From assembly GCA_027491075.1 (NCBI GenBank), contig JAIXWX010000025.1, positions 62,001 through 126,000 of the forward strand: a stretch of DNA of 64,000 nt. The letters are read 5' to 3'. Below, piece by piece: positions 44,786 to 54,780 of this stretch. The notes beneath the pieces were generated by a model. That model did no database searches. It was not told the DNA's origin and saw only the letters and a list, made by a program, of their open reading frames with translations. This stretch comes from Flavobacteriales bacterium. GTDB lineage: Bacteria; Bacteroidota; Bacteroidia; Flavobacteriales_D; Sanyastnellaceae. Every line of letters starts with the position of its first letter. The first letter of the stretch is position 1. A program made the translations under genes and the position numbers.

Positions 44786-47700
44786 TTAATTGTTTTCGTG
44801 CAATTTAAAGGTTATTTCCGGCCACTTTTTTAATTCGTTTACGACTTGATTGTTTACGTCAACTTTATTAAAAGACATAGAAGGCATAAGTAATTCATGA
44901 GCACCGTCTTTAACTTTAAAACGCAATTGTGTTTTTCCACTTCCGTTAGGAATGTTCTTGAGTACTTCCTCAATAAACTGAGGAGTAACGGATTGAAGAT
45001 CTACCGTAATGGTAAGATATCGGGCGAGTTTTGCTCGAATTTCATAAAGCGGCTCGACACGGGTGATTTTGAACTCTAGATCTTTGTCGGCTCCTGGACC
45101 AAATTTTTTCAGTTGAATTCTTCCTACTACGTAGAGATAATGTCCTTTTTGCAATAGGTGTTTGAATTTCATGTAATCTTCTCCAAAAAGTATGAATTCA
45201 AATTGTGAGTCGTAATCTTCTAGCTTGAATGTTCCGAAAGGTTTGTTTCCCGCCTTGGAGAACTTTTCTTGAGCGTCTACCACCATTCCTGCTAATCGCA
45301 GCTCTTTATTTTTATTGGCATCCATTTCTTGGAGAAGAGAAAGTCCTCCTTCAGTGCAGAAATTTTTTATTTCCACATCGTAATCATCTAGAGGATGCCC
45401 ACTAATAAATATTCCCACCACTTCTTTTTCTCTTGAAAGTTGTGTCAAGGTATCCCAACCTTCTGTAGCTGGAGCAGAGGGTCTTGGCATAGCTGCTTCC
45501 GCCATGTCGCCGAAAAGGGATACTTGTGAAGAGTTTTTATTATCGCGGTGTGAGTTTGCATATTTCAGGAGCGTCTCTATGAAGGTTTCGCTTTTTCCAT
45601 CAGGTGTAAAATAAGCTGCTCTTGGAATGCCAAATCCATCTAGTGCTCCAGCGAGTGCCAAGTTTTCAAGTACTTTTTTATTTCCAGCTTTCGCATCAAT
45701 TCGCTCCATGAAATCAAATACATCTTGATATGATTTTTCATGTCTTTCTTTTACGATACTCTCCACTGCATTTTCTCCGACACCCTTCACTGCTGCGAGT
45801 CCAAATCGAATTTCTCCTTTTTTATTTACACCAAAAAGGGCGGCACTTTCATTGACATCAGGACCTAATACAGGAATATTTTGTGAGCGGCATTCTTGCA
45901 TAAAGAATGTTACTTGTTTAATATCGCTCATGTTGTTGCTTAGCACTGATGCCATGTATTCAGCTGGATAGTGTGCTTTGAGATACGCAGTTTGATAGGC
46001 GATCCAAGCATAGCAGGTAGAGTGCGATTTATTGAACGCGTAGGATGCAAACGCTTCCCAATCGGTCCAGATTTTTTCTAGTTTATCCGCTGGATGTCCG
46101 TTATTCATTGCACCAGACATAAACTCACCCTTCATTTTGTCGAGTACATCTTTTTGTTTTTTTCCCATTGCTTTTCTCAAAACGTCCGCTTGACCTTTGG
46201 TGAAGTTGGCTAGTTTTTGAGAAAGCAACATGACTTGCTCTTGGTAAACAGTAATACCGTAAGTTTCTTTTAGGTATTCTTCCATGTCTGGCAAGTCGTA
46301 GGTGATTTCCTCGATGCCATGTTTTCTTTTAATAAATGAAGGGATGTATTCCAGTGGACCAGGACGATACAGAGCGTTCATAGCGATGAGGTCGTCAAAA
46401 ACAGAGGGTTTCAATTCCTTGAGGTATTTTCTCATACCATCACTTTCGTATTGGAATATGGCTACTGTTTCGCCTCGTTGGAAAAGTTTGTATGTTTTTT
46501 CATCATCCAAAGGAATGGCATCAATATCGATGTCTATGCCATGCGTTTCTTTGACCAGTCGAATGGTGTGTTTAATGAGAGTAAGTGTTTTTAATCCCAG
46601 AAAGTCCATCTTCAGTAATCCTGCACTTTCTACCACACTGTTGTCAAACTGTGTACACCACATATCACTGTCTTTTGCAGTGGCCACAGGAACAAACTTG
46701 GTTATATCGTCAGGAGTGATGATTACACCACAGGCGTGAATACCGGTATTTCGAACCGATCCTTCAAGAATTCCAGCCATCTTGAGGACCTTCGCTTCGG
46801 GCCCCGAGCCTTTGTAAATATCGCGGAGTTGTTTCGCATTAGCGAGATCTTCACCACTCAGTTTTTCGCCTAATTTTTTATCATCCGATTCAAATACTAC
46901 CGACAGATCAACGTCAGGAACGAGTTTAGCGATGCGGTCGGTATCTGGAAGAGGTAGTTCAAAGACCCTTCCTGCATCTCGGATAGAGGATTTGGCGGCC
47001 ATGGTTCCATAGGTGATGATTTGTGCCACCATGTTGTTTCCATATTTTTCGCGCACATAATTGATCACCTTGTCGCGTCCTTCATCGTCGAAGTCGATGT
47101 CAATATCGGGAAGCGATACCCGTTCAGGGTTAAGAAAACGTTCGAAGAGAAGGTTGTAGCGAATAGGGTCTACATTGGTAATTCCGATGCAGTATGCAAC
47201 AGCACTTCCTGCTGCTGATCCCCTGCCAGGTCCAACGGAAACTCCCATTTCGCGCGCTTTTGCACAAAAGTCTTGAACAATAAGAAAGTACCCAGGATAG
47301 CCGCTGTCCTCAATAGTTTTCAACTCGAAGAGAAGACGGTCTTCTATTTCTTGAGATATAGTTCCATATCTTTTTTTCGCGCCTTCGAAAGTGAGATGTT
47401 CGAGAAAAGCGTTTTCTCCTCTTTTTCCTCCGTCTGCAGAGTCTAGTGCATTTTGGAATTGTTCTGGGATATCAAATTTTGGAAGAAGTACGTTGCGAGC
47501 AAGTTTATATTCTTCGCATTTTGCAGCAATTTCCAAAGTGGTATCTAATGCACTGGGCAGGTCCGCGAAGAGAGAGGTCATCTCTTCAGCTGTTTTTAAA
47601 TAGAATTCATTGTTTGGTAGGCCATAACGATACTCACGTCCTCTTTTGCCTATATAGCGTGATGGTTTTGAAACGTATTCGCCTTCTTTCACACAGATCA

Positions 47701-49051
47701 AAGCATCTTGTGCTTCTGCTTCTTCTCTCTTTGAGTAGTAGGAGTTATTTGCAGCAAAATACTTTACATTATGTTTTTCGCATAACCGAATGAGTGCTCG
47801 GTTGACTACAGTTTCCTCTTCAAGTTGGTGTCTATTTATTTCCGCATAGAAATCTTCTCCGAACAGATCCTTCCACCAACAAAACAATTCTTCTGCCTTC
47901 TCCTCGCCAACATTGAGGATAGTCCAAGGTATTTCACCGTAAAGGCCACCTGTAGTTACAATAATGTTTTCTTTGTATTGAAGTAGTGTATTTCTGTCAA
48001 TTCGTGGAACATAATAGAACCCTTCAGTGTAACCGATAGAACTGAGTTTGGCGAGATTGTGATATCCTTCTTTGTTTTTGGCTAAGAGAACAATTTGAAA
48101 TCCATCGTCCTTATTGGATTTGTCGCGCATGTCTTTGCACAAGTTGATTTCGCAACCGACGATGGCTTTAATTCCTTCTTTGTTTGCAGCTGAAACGAAA
48201 GAAAAAGCACCCATCATGTTTCCGTGATCGGTGATGGCAATCGCAGGAGCTTGATCTGCTTTTGCACGTGCGACCATAGATTTAATTTCCGTAGTAGACA
48301 TCAATACGGAATACTGAGAATGCACGTGAAGATGGACGAACGGTTTAGTTTCGCTGATGACGGCAATATTTTCTTCCGAAACATTAACTTCTGCGGTAGC
48401 AGATTTGAAGTTGCTAGCTTCTAGAATTGGCGGTTCATATTGGATAATATCACCATCCTTAATTTCAGGGACCGAAATAACTTTATTCTGAATGAGGCCG
48501 AAGAAACATTTTGCCGTAGCGTCAACGTCGAAAGCTGCATCGTGAGCTTCTTGAAAGGCAAAGCCAAACAATTTCGTGTGCAGCTCCGTGAGGGTAGGCC
48601 ATTTAAATTTACCACCTTTTCCTCCTGGAATGGCGCAGAATTCAGTGGAAAGATCCTTTGTGTCCAGAGTTTTTTTGGAGGTAATAATGGAGGCATCCCA
48701 ACCCACGCGCACCATTTCACAGCCAACAATGTTGATATCAAATTCGATATTGTGGCCCGAGATATAAACTGCTTGATCTAAAACTTTTTTAAATGCGATT
48801 AAAGTTGTAGTTAAGTCCTCACCGTCGCGTAATGCTCTTTCGGTCGATATTCCGTGAACTTTCTCTGCATTGAAAGGAATAGTAAAACCATCCGGGCGAA
48901 CGATTAAATTGCCGCGATGTATGAGTTTTCCTGAGAAATCGTGAAGTTGCCATGCCAATTGCACACATCTTGGCCAATTGCCAGTATCGTTGATGGGAGC
49001 ATTCCATGATAGAGGAAGGCCCGTTGTTTCGGTATCAAAAATGAGGAACAT
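44786..49051 (-). CDS. dnaE: DNA polymerase III alpha subunit with built-in exonuclease
   Basis: Replicative polymerase of 1421 aa. Residues 1-195 are a DEDDh proofreading exonuclease (FDTETTGLP, SGHNIEFDINI, HDAAFDVDAT). Then the PHP domain (FVHLHVHSQYS), the polymerase core with the catalytic Asp pair in LPDIDIDFDDEGRD, the tandem HhH region and a C-terminal OB fold (LRLAGMVVDAQEKFS). The added N-terminal exonuclease is a known feature of Bacteroidota DnaE. The YqaE-type lipoprotein gene follows after 7 bases. Confidence 0.97.
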   Translation of the reverse strand: MFLIFDTETTGLPLSWNAPINDTGNWPRCVQLAWQLHDFSGKLIHRGNLIVRPDGFTIPFNAEKVHGISTERALRDGEDLTTTLIAFKKVLDQAVYISGHNIEFDINIVGCEMVRVGWDASIITSKKTLDTKDLSTEFCAIPGGKGGKFKWPTLTELHTKLFGFAFQEAHDAAFDVDATAKCFFGLIQNKVISVPEIKDGDIIQYEPPILEASNFKSATAEVNVSEENIAVISETKPFVHLHVHSQYSVLMSTTEIKSMVARAKADQAPAIAITDHGNMMGAFSFVSAANKEGIKAIVGCEINLCKDMRDKSNKDDGFQIVLLAKNKEGYHNLAKLSSIGYTEGFYYVPRIDRNTLLQYKENIIVTTGGLYGEIPWTILNVGEEKAEELFCWWKDLFGEDFYAEINRHQLEEETVVNRALIRLCEKHNVKYFAANNSYYSKREEAEAQDALICVKEGEYVSKPSRYIGKRGREYRYGLPNNEFYLKTAEEMTSLFADLPSALDTTLEIAAKCEEYKLARNVLLPKFDIPEQFQNALDSADGGKRGENAFLEHLTFEGAKKRYGTISQEIEDRLLFELKTIEDSGYPGYFLIVQDFCAKAREMGVSVGPGRGSAAGSAVAYCIGITNVDPIRYNLLFERFLNPERVSLPDIDIDFDDEGRDKVINYVREKYGNNMVAQIITYGTMAAKSSIRDAGRVFELPLPDTDRIAKLVPDVDLSVVFESDDKKLGEKLSGEDLANAKQLRDIYKGSGPEAKVLKMAGILEGSVRNTGIHACGVIITPDDITKFVPVATAKDSDMWCTQFDNSVVESAGLLKMDFLGLKTLTLIKHTIRLVKETHGIDIDIDAIPLDDEKTYKLFQRGETVAIFQYESDGMRKYLKELKPSVFDDLIAMNALYRPGPLEYIPSFIKRKHGIEEITYDLPDMEEYLKETYGITVYQEQVMLLSQKLANFTKGQADVLRKAMGKKQKDVLDKMKGEFMSGAMNNGHPADKLEKIWTDWEAFASYAFNKSHSTCYAWIAYQTAYLKAHYPAEYMASVLSNNMSDIKQVTFFMQECRSQNIPVLGPDVNESAALFGVNKKGEIRFGLAAVKGVGENAVESIVKERHEKSYQDVFDFMERIDAKAGNKKVLENLALAGALDGFGIPRAAYFTPDGKSETFIETLLKYANSHRDNKNSSQVSLFGDMAEAAMPRPSAPATEGWDTLTQLSREKEVVGIFISGHPLDDYDVEIKNFCTEGGLSLLQEMDANKNKELRLAGMVVDAQEKFSKAGNKPFGTFKLEDYDSQFEFILFGEDYMKFKHLLQKGHYLYVVGRIQLKKFGPGADKDLEFKITRVEPLYEIRAKLARYLTITVDLQSVTPQFIEEVLKNIPNGSGKTQLRFKVKDGAHELLMPSMSFNKVDVNNQVVNELKKWPEITFKLHENN

Positions 49052-49115
49052 GCTTGGGTAATTTTACTTCCAATAGGAAGGAGTTCAAAGATACCAACGG
49101 TAAGAAGTGCCGGGA

Positions 49116-49787
49116 TTATTTTATTTCCCCTTTTTCGAACATTTCCACCAAATAATCACTCCATTTAATGCTTTTGCGTGCCCAATCTATTTTTAGCTCT
49201 AGCATTTCTTCCGCAGAGAGTTGCCAAATGATATTTGATTTTCGCAGGCGATGGCTAAGGTGTTGAATGATTACGGAAGCAGCCACTGATACATTCAAAC
49301 TTTCTGTAAAACCGACCATTGGAACAACTACTTTTTCATCAGCGAGTTCCAAAATTTCAGCACTCACACCGGTTAGTTCTGTGCCCATTACAATTGCAGT
49401 TTTTTGTTCAATGTTTAGCTCTTCCATAGGAACAGCTTGCTGGTGCAATGCGGTGGCAACAATTTTATATCCTTTCGCTTTTAAGTCGTGAATGCATTGC
49501 ATCGAGTTGTTAGTGGATTCGTGATATCGATGCACCGTAAGCCAATCGTAGGCACCTCTAGCAATTCGGCGATGAAGATGAAAGCTGTGAGTATTTTCAA
49601 TAGTGTAAAGATCTTGTATTCCCCAGCTTTCCATGGAGCGCGCTATTGCGCTTGAATTATGGGTTTGGTATGTGTCCTCTAGGACGAGCGCAATGTGCCT
49701 TGTACGTTGAAGGACGATCTTTTCAAAAAGTTCTTGTTTACGAGGAGTGAGATGTTCACGAAGTACATCGTAAAGCGCTTGCGACAT
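49116..49787 (-). CDS. trmH: SpoU-class tRNA (guanosine-2'-O)-methyltransferase
   Basis: SAM-dependent SPOUT methyltransferase that methylates G18 of tRNA. Motif 1 is NSSAIARSMESWGIQDLY, motif 2 IVMGTELTGVS, motif 3 VVPMVGFTESLNVSVAASVI. The length of 223 aa and the N-terminal extension (TPRKQELFEKIVLQRTRHIA) fit TrmH. On the same strand as HU and dnaE but separated from HU by a terminator. Confidence 0.92.
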   Translation of the reverse strand: MSQALYDVLREHLTPRKQELFEKIVLQRTRHIALVLEDTYQTHNSSAIARSMESWGIQDLYTIENTHSFHLHRRIARGAYDWLTVHRYHESTNNSMQCIHDLKAKGYKIVATALHQQAVPMEELNIEQKTAIVMGTELTGVSAEILELADEKVVVPMVGFTESLNVSVAASVIIQHLSHRLRKSNIIWQLSAEEMLELKIDWARKSIKWSDYLVEMFEKGEIK

Positions 49788-49804
49788 GGTTCAAAGATAG
49801 GGTT

Positions 49805-49840
49805 AAAAAAAAACCGCCTCGTCAGAGACGAGACGGTTTT
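49805..49840 (-). terminator. Terminator of the HU gene
   Basis: On the minus strand AAAACCGTCTCGTC, loop TCT, GACGAGGCGGTTTT (one wobble) followed by more T residues: a 14-bp stem 18 bases after the HU stop. Confidence 0.9.
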
Positions 49841-49857
49841 AGTTTTTTAAGCAAAGA

Positions 49858-50130
49858 TTACTTCACTTTGGTCTGAAGCTCAGCACCAGCCTTGAAACGT
49901 ACTACGTTCTTAGCTTTGATAGTGATTTCTTTACCAGTTTGTGGGTTACGTCCTTTACGAGCAGCACGCTTAGTTACGCTGAAAGAACCAAAACCTACTA
50001 ACGCTACGCGGTCACCCTTCTTAAGAGCCTTTGTAGTGCTTTCGATAAATCCATCCAAAGCTTTCTTAGCATCTGCCTTAGAAATCTTTGCGTTTGAAGC
50101 CATAGCTTCGATCAATTCTGCTTTGTTCAT
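49858..50130 (-). CDS. HU-family DNA-binding protein
   Basis: A 90-aa nucleoid protein. [40 protein letters not shown] and the arm [20 protein letters not shown] are standard HU features. It has its own promoter and terminator and is thus a single-gene transcript. Confidence 0.97.
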   Translation of the reverse strand: MNKAELIEAMASNAKISKADAKKALDGFIESTTKALKKGDRVALVGFGSFSVTKRAARKGRNPQTGKEITIKAKNVVRFKAGAELQTKVK

Positions 50131-50182
50131 TGTATTTGTTGATTTTTAGGGTTAAACATTCAAGCATTTGCTTGTATGACGC

Positions 50183-50215
50183 CAAATGTAGAAGAGTAAT
50201 TCTCATGAAAGCAAG
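50183..50215 (-). promoter_or_regulatory. Promoter of the HU gene
   Basis: On the minus strand CTTG (50212-50215) and TACATTTG (50183-50190) are 21 bp apart, matching the Bacteroidota promoter pattern; the leader to the ATG is about 45 bases. Confidence 0.7.
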
Positions 50216-50377
50216 GTGTGACGCGGTTTTTTTGATTTTTTGTTAATAAAATACGCGATGTGTTCATAAACCCGGCATTTTTTAAGGGTTTCAGCGCCTT
50301 GAAACGCTGCAACCCCTGTGGATTGTAGGTTGTGGGGAGCCGAAACAATTTGCTTCTATTAACGTATTTTTGAGGCT

Positions 50378-51004
50378 ATGAATCATTTTATTTCCTCCCT
50401 TTTTGTTTGCGTTCTGCTACAAGGATCGCTTTTATCTCATGCTATTACTTGGAACGTAGAGGTTGGAGGCCAGCTTGGCAGCACCACCAATCCACCTTTT
50501 TTCAATCCACAGTTTTTAGAAATAACAGAGGGTGATGTCGTTCAATGGACTTGGGTTAGCGGTCCTCATAATGTTACCTCCACGGCAGGGCCTTTGTTTT
50601 TCTCTTCTGGAGATTTGAACGCTGGAGGAACATTCAATGTAACGTTTACGGTCTCGGCATTTTATACTTATGCGAATACCATTGGTAATTCAGCGAATAC
50701 AGCTTATGGAACAATTTTCGTTTTGCCATTGATTATTGGCGTGTCTGCAAATACGAGTGCAGAAGCGTTGGATGATGTCGACTTACTGTTTTCTTCCAAT
50801 ACCCAACAAGTAACCATGCACAATCCTACCTCACTCGATGTACTAGCTATATGGTATGATGTAAATGGAAGGATGATATTTAGCCAGCAAGTGATAGCGA
50901 ATGACTCACAAATAAAATCTGCACCAGAATTAAGCACAGGCGTTTATTTGGTGTTTTTGAGAACCTCAAGAGCCATGCGAACTCGTAAGATTTTTATTCC
51001 TTAG
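50378..51004 (+). CDS. Cupredoxin-fold protein lacking copper ligands, with T9SS type A tail
   Basis: A 208-aa protein with signal peptide (ending LLSHA). Residues about 22-118 look like a plastocyanin-type domain: FLEITEGDVVQWTWVSGPHN, then FTVSAFYTYANTI and GTIFVLP. The first ligand His (GPHNVTST) is kept, but the usual Cys-x-x-His-x-x-x-x-Met loop is replaced by YANTIGNSANTAYG, so no type 1 copper site is expected. The end (MHNPTSLDVLAIWYDVNGRM, ELSTGVYLVFL, TRKIFIP) is a type A sorting domain. Likely a surface structural or binding protein. Confidence 0.82.
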   Translation: MNHFISSLFVCVLLQGSLLSHAITWNVEVGGQLGSTTNPPFFNPQFLEITEGDVVQWTWVSGPHNVTSTAGPLFFSSGDLNAGGTFNVTFTVSAFYTYANTIGNSANTAYGTIFVLPLIIGVSANTSAEALDDVDLLFSSNTQQVTMHNPTSLDVLAIWYDVNGRMIFSQQVIANDSQIKSAPELSTGVYLVFLRTSRAMRTRKIFIP

Positions 51005-51010
51005 AATATT

Positions 51011-52324
51011 TTATTTTTGGATGCGGCGAAAGATCAAAAATACCACTGCTCCTATTGGAATGACCAATAATCCGAAATATGCAGCTGGATTTTTTGATTC
51101 CGCGTTCATATAAATAAACCACGCTACCACTGTGCAAAATATGATTGGTAGTATTGGATAAAGTGGCGATTTAAAGCCTGATGATTCAGTACTATTTTTC
51201 TTAGACCTGACTAGGAAGATAGCTGCACAAGTGGCTAAAAGAAAGAACCACTCAGTAATGGTTACATAGGTATATAGATCCTCGAAACCATTCCACATGT
51301 AAATCAATACAATGGCCCATGCCGACTGAAGAACAATCGCGTTTAATGGTACTCCTGTTTTTTCATGATCTTTTGCAAACGCTTTGAAGAACAATCCTTC
51401 AGCAGACATTTGTTTGATGATTCGTGGAGTGGCCAGAATATATAGACCAGCACAACCAAATACAGAAATAGCGATAAGAATAGACACCGCTATACCGCTG
51501 CCAGGGATTACCGTTTCTAATGCGTCCGCAGCAACCGTTTTCGATGATTGAATGGTGGAGACATCGAGGGTTCGCAAATAACCTATATTACAAAGTACAT
51601 ACGACAAAGTGACTACAACGGTACCGAAAAGCATGGCCAGAGGTACATTGCGCTTAGGATTTTTGGCATCTCCTGCAACAAAACTAGCATAGTGCCATCC
51701 GGTATAAGACCATAGGACACCAACGAAAGCTCCGGCGTAATTGGGGCCGCCATCATCGGCGGGATCCAGTACCAAGGCTTCAGTGGCAGCGAATGCATCG
51801 CGCTCTCCTAAGAGTAAAGCAAGAATCAACAATCCGTAGATTCCAATTATTTTCAATATAGTAGAAACGTTGGCAAACCATTCGCTAGAGCGAATTCCGA
51901 AGGTGTTGAATAGTGTAAGCACCACAATAGAAATAGCGGCAAATGGAGCTTTCATGTCATCTGAAAACCCAATTATTTTTTGCATATAGTCTGCAAATAC
52001 GATAATCAATGCCGCAATGGTACCAGAAGAAACAACAGCCAATAAGCACCACCCGTAAAGAAAGGCAGGAAGTGAGCCATACGATTTATTCAAATACGTG
52101 TATAGTCCCCCAGATTGAGGGAAACGGGAACCGAGTTCGGCGAAAACCAATGCTCCAAATAGGGATATTACTCCTCCAAGTATCCATAATCCCGTCATTT
52201 CTATAGGATTTGGAACTGCGGAGGAAATGTCGGTGGGTGTTTTGAAGATTCCGCTGCCAATAGTGCTTCCAATAGCAATCATCGTCAGTGCGAAAAGGGA
52301 TAGACCACGGGAGTTTTGGCTCAT
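51011..52324 (-). CDS. APC-superfamily amino-acid permease
   Basis: A 437-aa transporter with about twelve transmembrane helices. TM1 has the broken-helix glycines (MIAIGSTIGSGIFKTP), followed by GLWILGGVISLFGALVFAEL and SGGLYTYLNKSYG. It resembles LAT-type exchangers and other amino-acid/H+ permeases (YfnA-like). Substrate not assignable. A -7-like TACATTTG lies on the minus strand at 52346-52353. Convergent with the cupredoxin gene with 6 bases between the stops. Confidence 0.92.
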   Translation of the reverse strand: MSQNSRGLSLFALTMIAIGSTIGSGIFKTPTDISSAVPNPIEMTGLWILGGVISLFGALVFAELGSRFPQSGGLYTYLNKSYGSLPAFLYGWCLLAVVSSGTIAALIIVFADYMQKIIGFSDDMKAPFAAISIVVLTLFNTFGIRSSEWFANVSTILKIIGIYGLLILALLLGERDAFAATEALVLDPADDGGPNYAGAFVGVLWSYTGWHYASFVAGDAKNPKRNVPLAMLFGTVVVTLSYVLCNIGYLRTLDVSTIQSSKTVAADALETVIPGSGIAVSILIAISVFGCAGLYILATPRIIKQMSAEGLFFKAFAKDHEKTGVPLNAIVLQSAWAIVLIYMWNGFEDLYTYVTITEWFFLLATCAAIFLVRSKKNSTESSGFKSPLYPILPIIFCTVVAWFIYMNAESKNPAAYFGLLVIPIGAVVFLIFRRIQK

Positions 52325-52388
52325 ATATCAATAAATGGTGAGGTCCAAATGTAGAAACAAATTCGATGTTCCTATTTTTGCTTCCTAT

Positions 52389-52943
52389 ATGAAGTTCATT
52401 CAATCAATTAAAGAGCGCTTAGGCATTCGATTTTTACATCGTGAGCCGGAGCCTAACAGAGAACGGCGCGGCTATAATTTCAATAGTGCTACGCGGATAG
52501 GTGTGCTCTATTTGGATTCAGATGAATCGTTTTATAATCAAATCAGATTTTATGCTCGTCAGCTCAAGGAGCAGTTCGATGTAAAATCCGTGATTTGCCT
52601 AGGATATGTGAATGAGGGAAAGAAGAAGTTTCCCTCTTATCAAGTACAAAAGCTAGAATTAAACTACTTTGCGAAGGAAGATTTGAATTGGCACTTGAAG
52701 CCATTGCAGAATGTGGAGTCCTTTCTTCGAGAAGATTTTGATATTCTCCTTGATTTAAGTGGAGGAAACAGTGTGCCATTGAATTATGTGCTCAAGGAAA
52801 GCAAAGCCCGCATGAAGGTTGGTCTGCGAGGAACCAAGGGCGAACGATATTACGATTTCCTACTTAACATGGGCTCCAATACTTCCACGGAACAAATGAT
52901 GGAACAATTAAATATGTATTTAAGTAACCCAAAAATAAAATGA
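52389..52943 (+). CDS. DUF6913-type protein upstream of dapA
   Basis: About 184 aa, cytoplasmic. ATG at 52389 (MKFIQSIKERLGIRFLHREP) is chosen; the frame is open further upstream but runs into the divergent promoter region. It shows ATRIGVLYLDSDESFYNQIR, FDILLDLSGGNSVPLNYVLK and a C-terminal MMEQLNMYL helix. I associate this with the Bacteroidota family DUF6913 next to dapA; function unknown. It overlaps the dapA start by 4 bases (ATGA), so the two are made together. Confidence 0.82.
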   Translation: MKFIQSIKERLGIRFLHREPEPNRERRGYNFNSATRIGVLYLDSDESFYNQIRFYARQLKEQFDVKSVICLGYVNEGKKKFPSYQVQKLELNYFAKEDLNWHLKPLQNVESFLREDFDILLDLSGGNSVPLNYVLKESKARMKVGLRGTKGERYYDFLLNMGSNTSTEQMMEQLNMYLSNPKIK

Positions 52944-53827
52944 ATCAATTAAGAGGTTTAGGCGTGGCAATGGTCACCCCATTTAAAAAAGACTTGACAC
53001 CTGACTTGCCAGCCTTAAAAAAGTTGACCGAATTTTTAATTTCAGGGGGCGTGGATTATCTGGTAGTAATGGGTACTACCGGCGAATCAGTCACCTTAGA
53101 TAAAGAAGATAAGAAGGCTGTATTGGATACTGTATTAAGCGCAAATGCAGGTAGAAAGCCGGTAGTTATAGGTATCGGCGGTAATAATACTTTGGAAATT
53201 GCAAACCAACTTTCAAGATTGGACGCTACTGGTTTAACCGCTGTTTTGTCTGTTACCCCTTACTACAATAAACCAACGCAGAATGGATTGTTCGAACATT
53301 ATAAAGCGTTGAGCGAAAGTTCCAAGCTACCCATCATTCTGTATAATGTTCCTGGTCGAACCTCCGTAAATCTTTTACCAGATACGGTTTCACGCATCGC
53401 GTTCGACTGTCGCAATGTGATTGGAATCAAGGAAGCAAGCGGTAATATTGAACAAATCATGCAGGTGATCCATGAAACACCAAAGGAGTTTTTGGTGATC
53501 AGTGGCGATGACGCGCTAACTCTGCCATTGATAAGTGCCGGTGCAGATGGGGTGATTTCAGTGGTTGGAAATGCATTTCCAAAGGAGTTTGTTACTATGG
53601 TAAAAGCAGCTCTGGAAAACAAGTTTGAAGAGGCGCGGCCAATACATTATAAGTTATTAGAAATAATAAAGCATCTTTTCGTAGAAGGAAATCCAGCGGG
53701 AATAAAAGAGGTTCTTTCACATTTGGATATTTGCGACAATTACATGCGTTTGCCTTTGGTGCCCGTGTCGCAGACCACTTCAGAGCGCCTACGTCGCTTG
53801 ATGATTGACGAAGAGTTTATTAAGTAG
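52940..53827 (+). CDS. dapA: 4-hydroxy-tetrahydrodipicolinate synthase
   Basis: First committed enzyme of lysine/diaminopimelate synthesis, condensing pyruvate with aspartate semialdehyde. Motifs: GVAMVTPFKKD, VVMGTTGESVTLDKED, VTPYYNKPTQNGLFEHYKAL, ILYNVPGRTSVNL and the Schiff-base lysine in GIKEASGN, with ISGDDALTLPLI after it. The length of 295 aa is normal. The 3' end overlaps the convergent pseudogene by 8 bases. Confidence 0.97.
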   Translation: MNQLRGLGVAMVTPFKKDLTPDLPALKKLTEFLISGGVDYLVVMGTTGESVTLDKEDKKAVLDTVLSANAGRKPVVIGIGGNNTLEIANQLSRLDATGLTAVLSVTPYYNKPTQNGLFEHYKALSESSKLPIILYNVPGRTSVNLLPDTVSRIAFDCRNVIGIKEASGNIEQIMQVIHETPKEFLVISGDDALTLPLISAGADGVISVVGNAFPKEFVTMVKAALENKFEEARPIHYKLLEIIKHLFVEGNPAGIKEVLSHLDICDNYMRLPLVPVSQTTSERLRRLMIDEEFIK

Positions 53828-54759
53828 TAGAAAACAATGAGCAATAATCTTGAAAGGCTTGGTGAAACGACCGAGCCTTATCAAGTGCACTGAACTTGTA
53901 GGTTTCGTCCAGACCTTTAGAAGAGGAAAACTTTATCATTCCGTAGGTGATTTTGGGAATTTCTTGATTGTGTTTGTAACGCAAATCTGGCTGACCATTT
54001 TTTCTTTCATATAAATAGCCCACACCTGAGATTTTGGCATCAGGAGCGACAACTTCCATTTCTCTAGCGGTGGCTTCTAAAAATTGTGCCTGGATATCTT
54101 GATATTGAAGAAGCTTCACTTCATAGATATCATCTATGATTAATAAGAAGTGTGGATAAAAGTACAGATGCCCTCCATTGATGTTTTGAAAATGGAGGCA
54201 AGTATGGTTGGAAGTTAAGAATGGTGGTTCTTTCTGATCCAAAGTAATCGGTTTGCGTTCCACCTTTTTATTTCCACGACTGTTCGCATTTTGATTTTCG
54301 TTGTCTGTAAAGGTGGTAATGTCCCAAATGAAATGTGAGCTACATAGCTCGTCAAAAGCCATTCTTAATTTTTTATCGAATGAAGATATATCCACTTCCG
54401 ATTGAAGGTCAATGCTAATTTTATCTTCTTGAAGAAAGGTTTCGCATTCTTTCAGGTCCTCAATGGCTAGTTCATATTGCTGTTTGAAGGTTGGAATAAA
54501 CCATCCAATCAGAAGAATTATTTGAAAAGACGTTCGTTCGCGTATCCGAATTTTTTATTTCAGATGTACTTTTTTTCTGTCCTTTTCCTAAATATTGACG
54601 GTCATATAAGCCAGTGCCAGGTATACCAGTATTAAGAGTAGTTCCGTTTTTAGAAAGGTTTAAACTCAGGCCTAGTATTCCAACTGTAGAGCTGATTCCA
54701 GAACGAGATAAGTTAACAGTAAACCCTGGGAAAACCCGTATTCGCTTTCTGAATTTCAT
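53820..54759 (-). pseudogene. DUF4236 protein gene split by a one-base frameshift
   Basis: Two frames on the minus strand form one gene. 54759 down to about 54557 encodes the DUF4236 domain (FRKRIRVFPGFTVNLSRSGI, LNTGIPGTGLYDRQ). It then shifts and ends early at 54472. The other frame is open from just below 54557 to 53820 and gives SFQIILLIGWFIPTFKQQYE, a membrane segment, then an acidic helix and a C-terminal domain of about 190 aa (FDKKLRMAFDELCSSHFIWD). Removing one A from the A6 run (plus-strand T6 at 54551-54556) joins them into a 312-aa protein. The GTG at 54395 would be a false start. Real mutation, phase variation or sequencing error cannot be told apart here. Confidence 0.82.
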
Positions 54760-54780
54760 CTTAAGAATGTTCTTTGTTTT

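Noticed and set aside
54395-54395. GTG as the start of an independent 191-aa gene
   Set aside because: The frame is open upstream with a membrane helix that fits the DUF4236 protein; the GTG is best explained as internal to a frameshifted gene.
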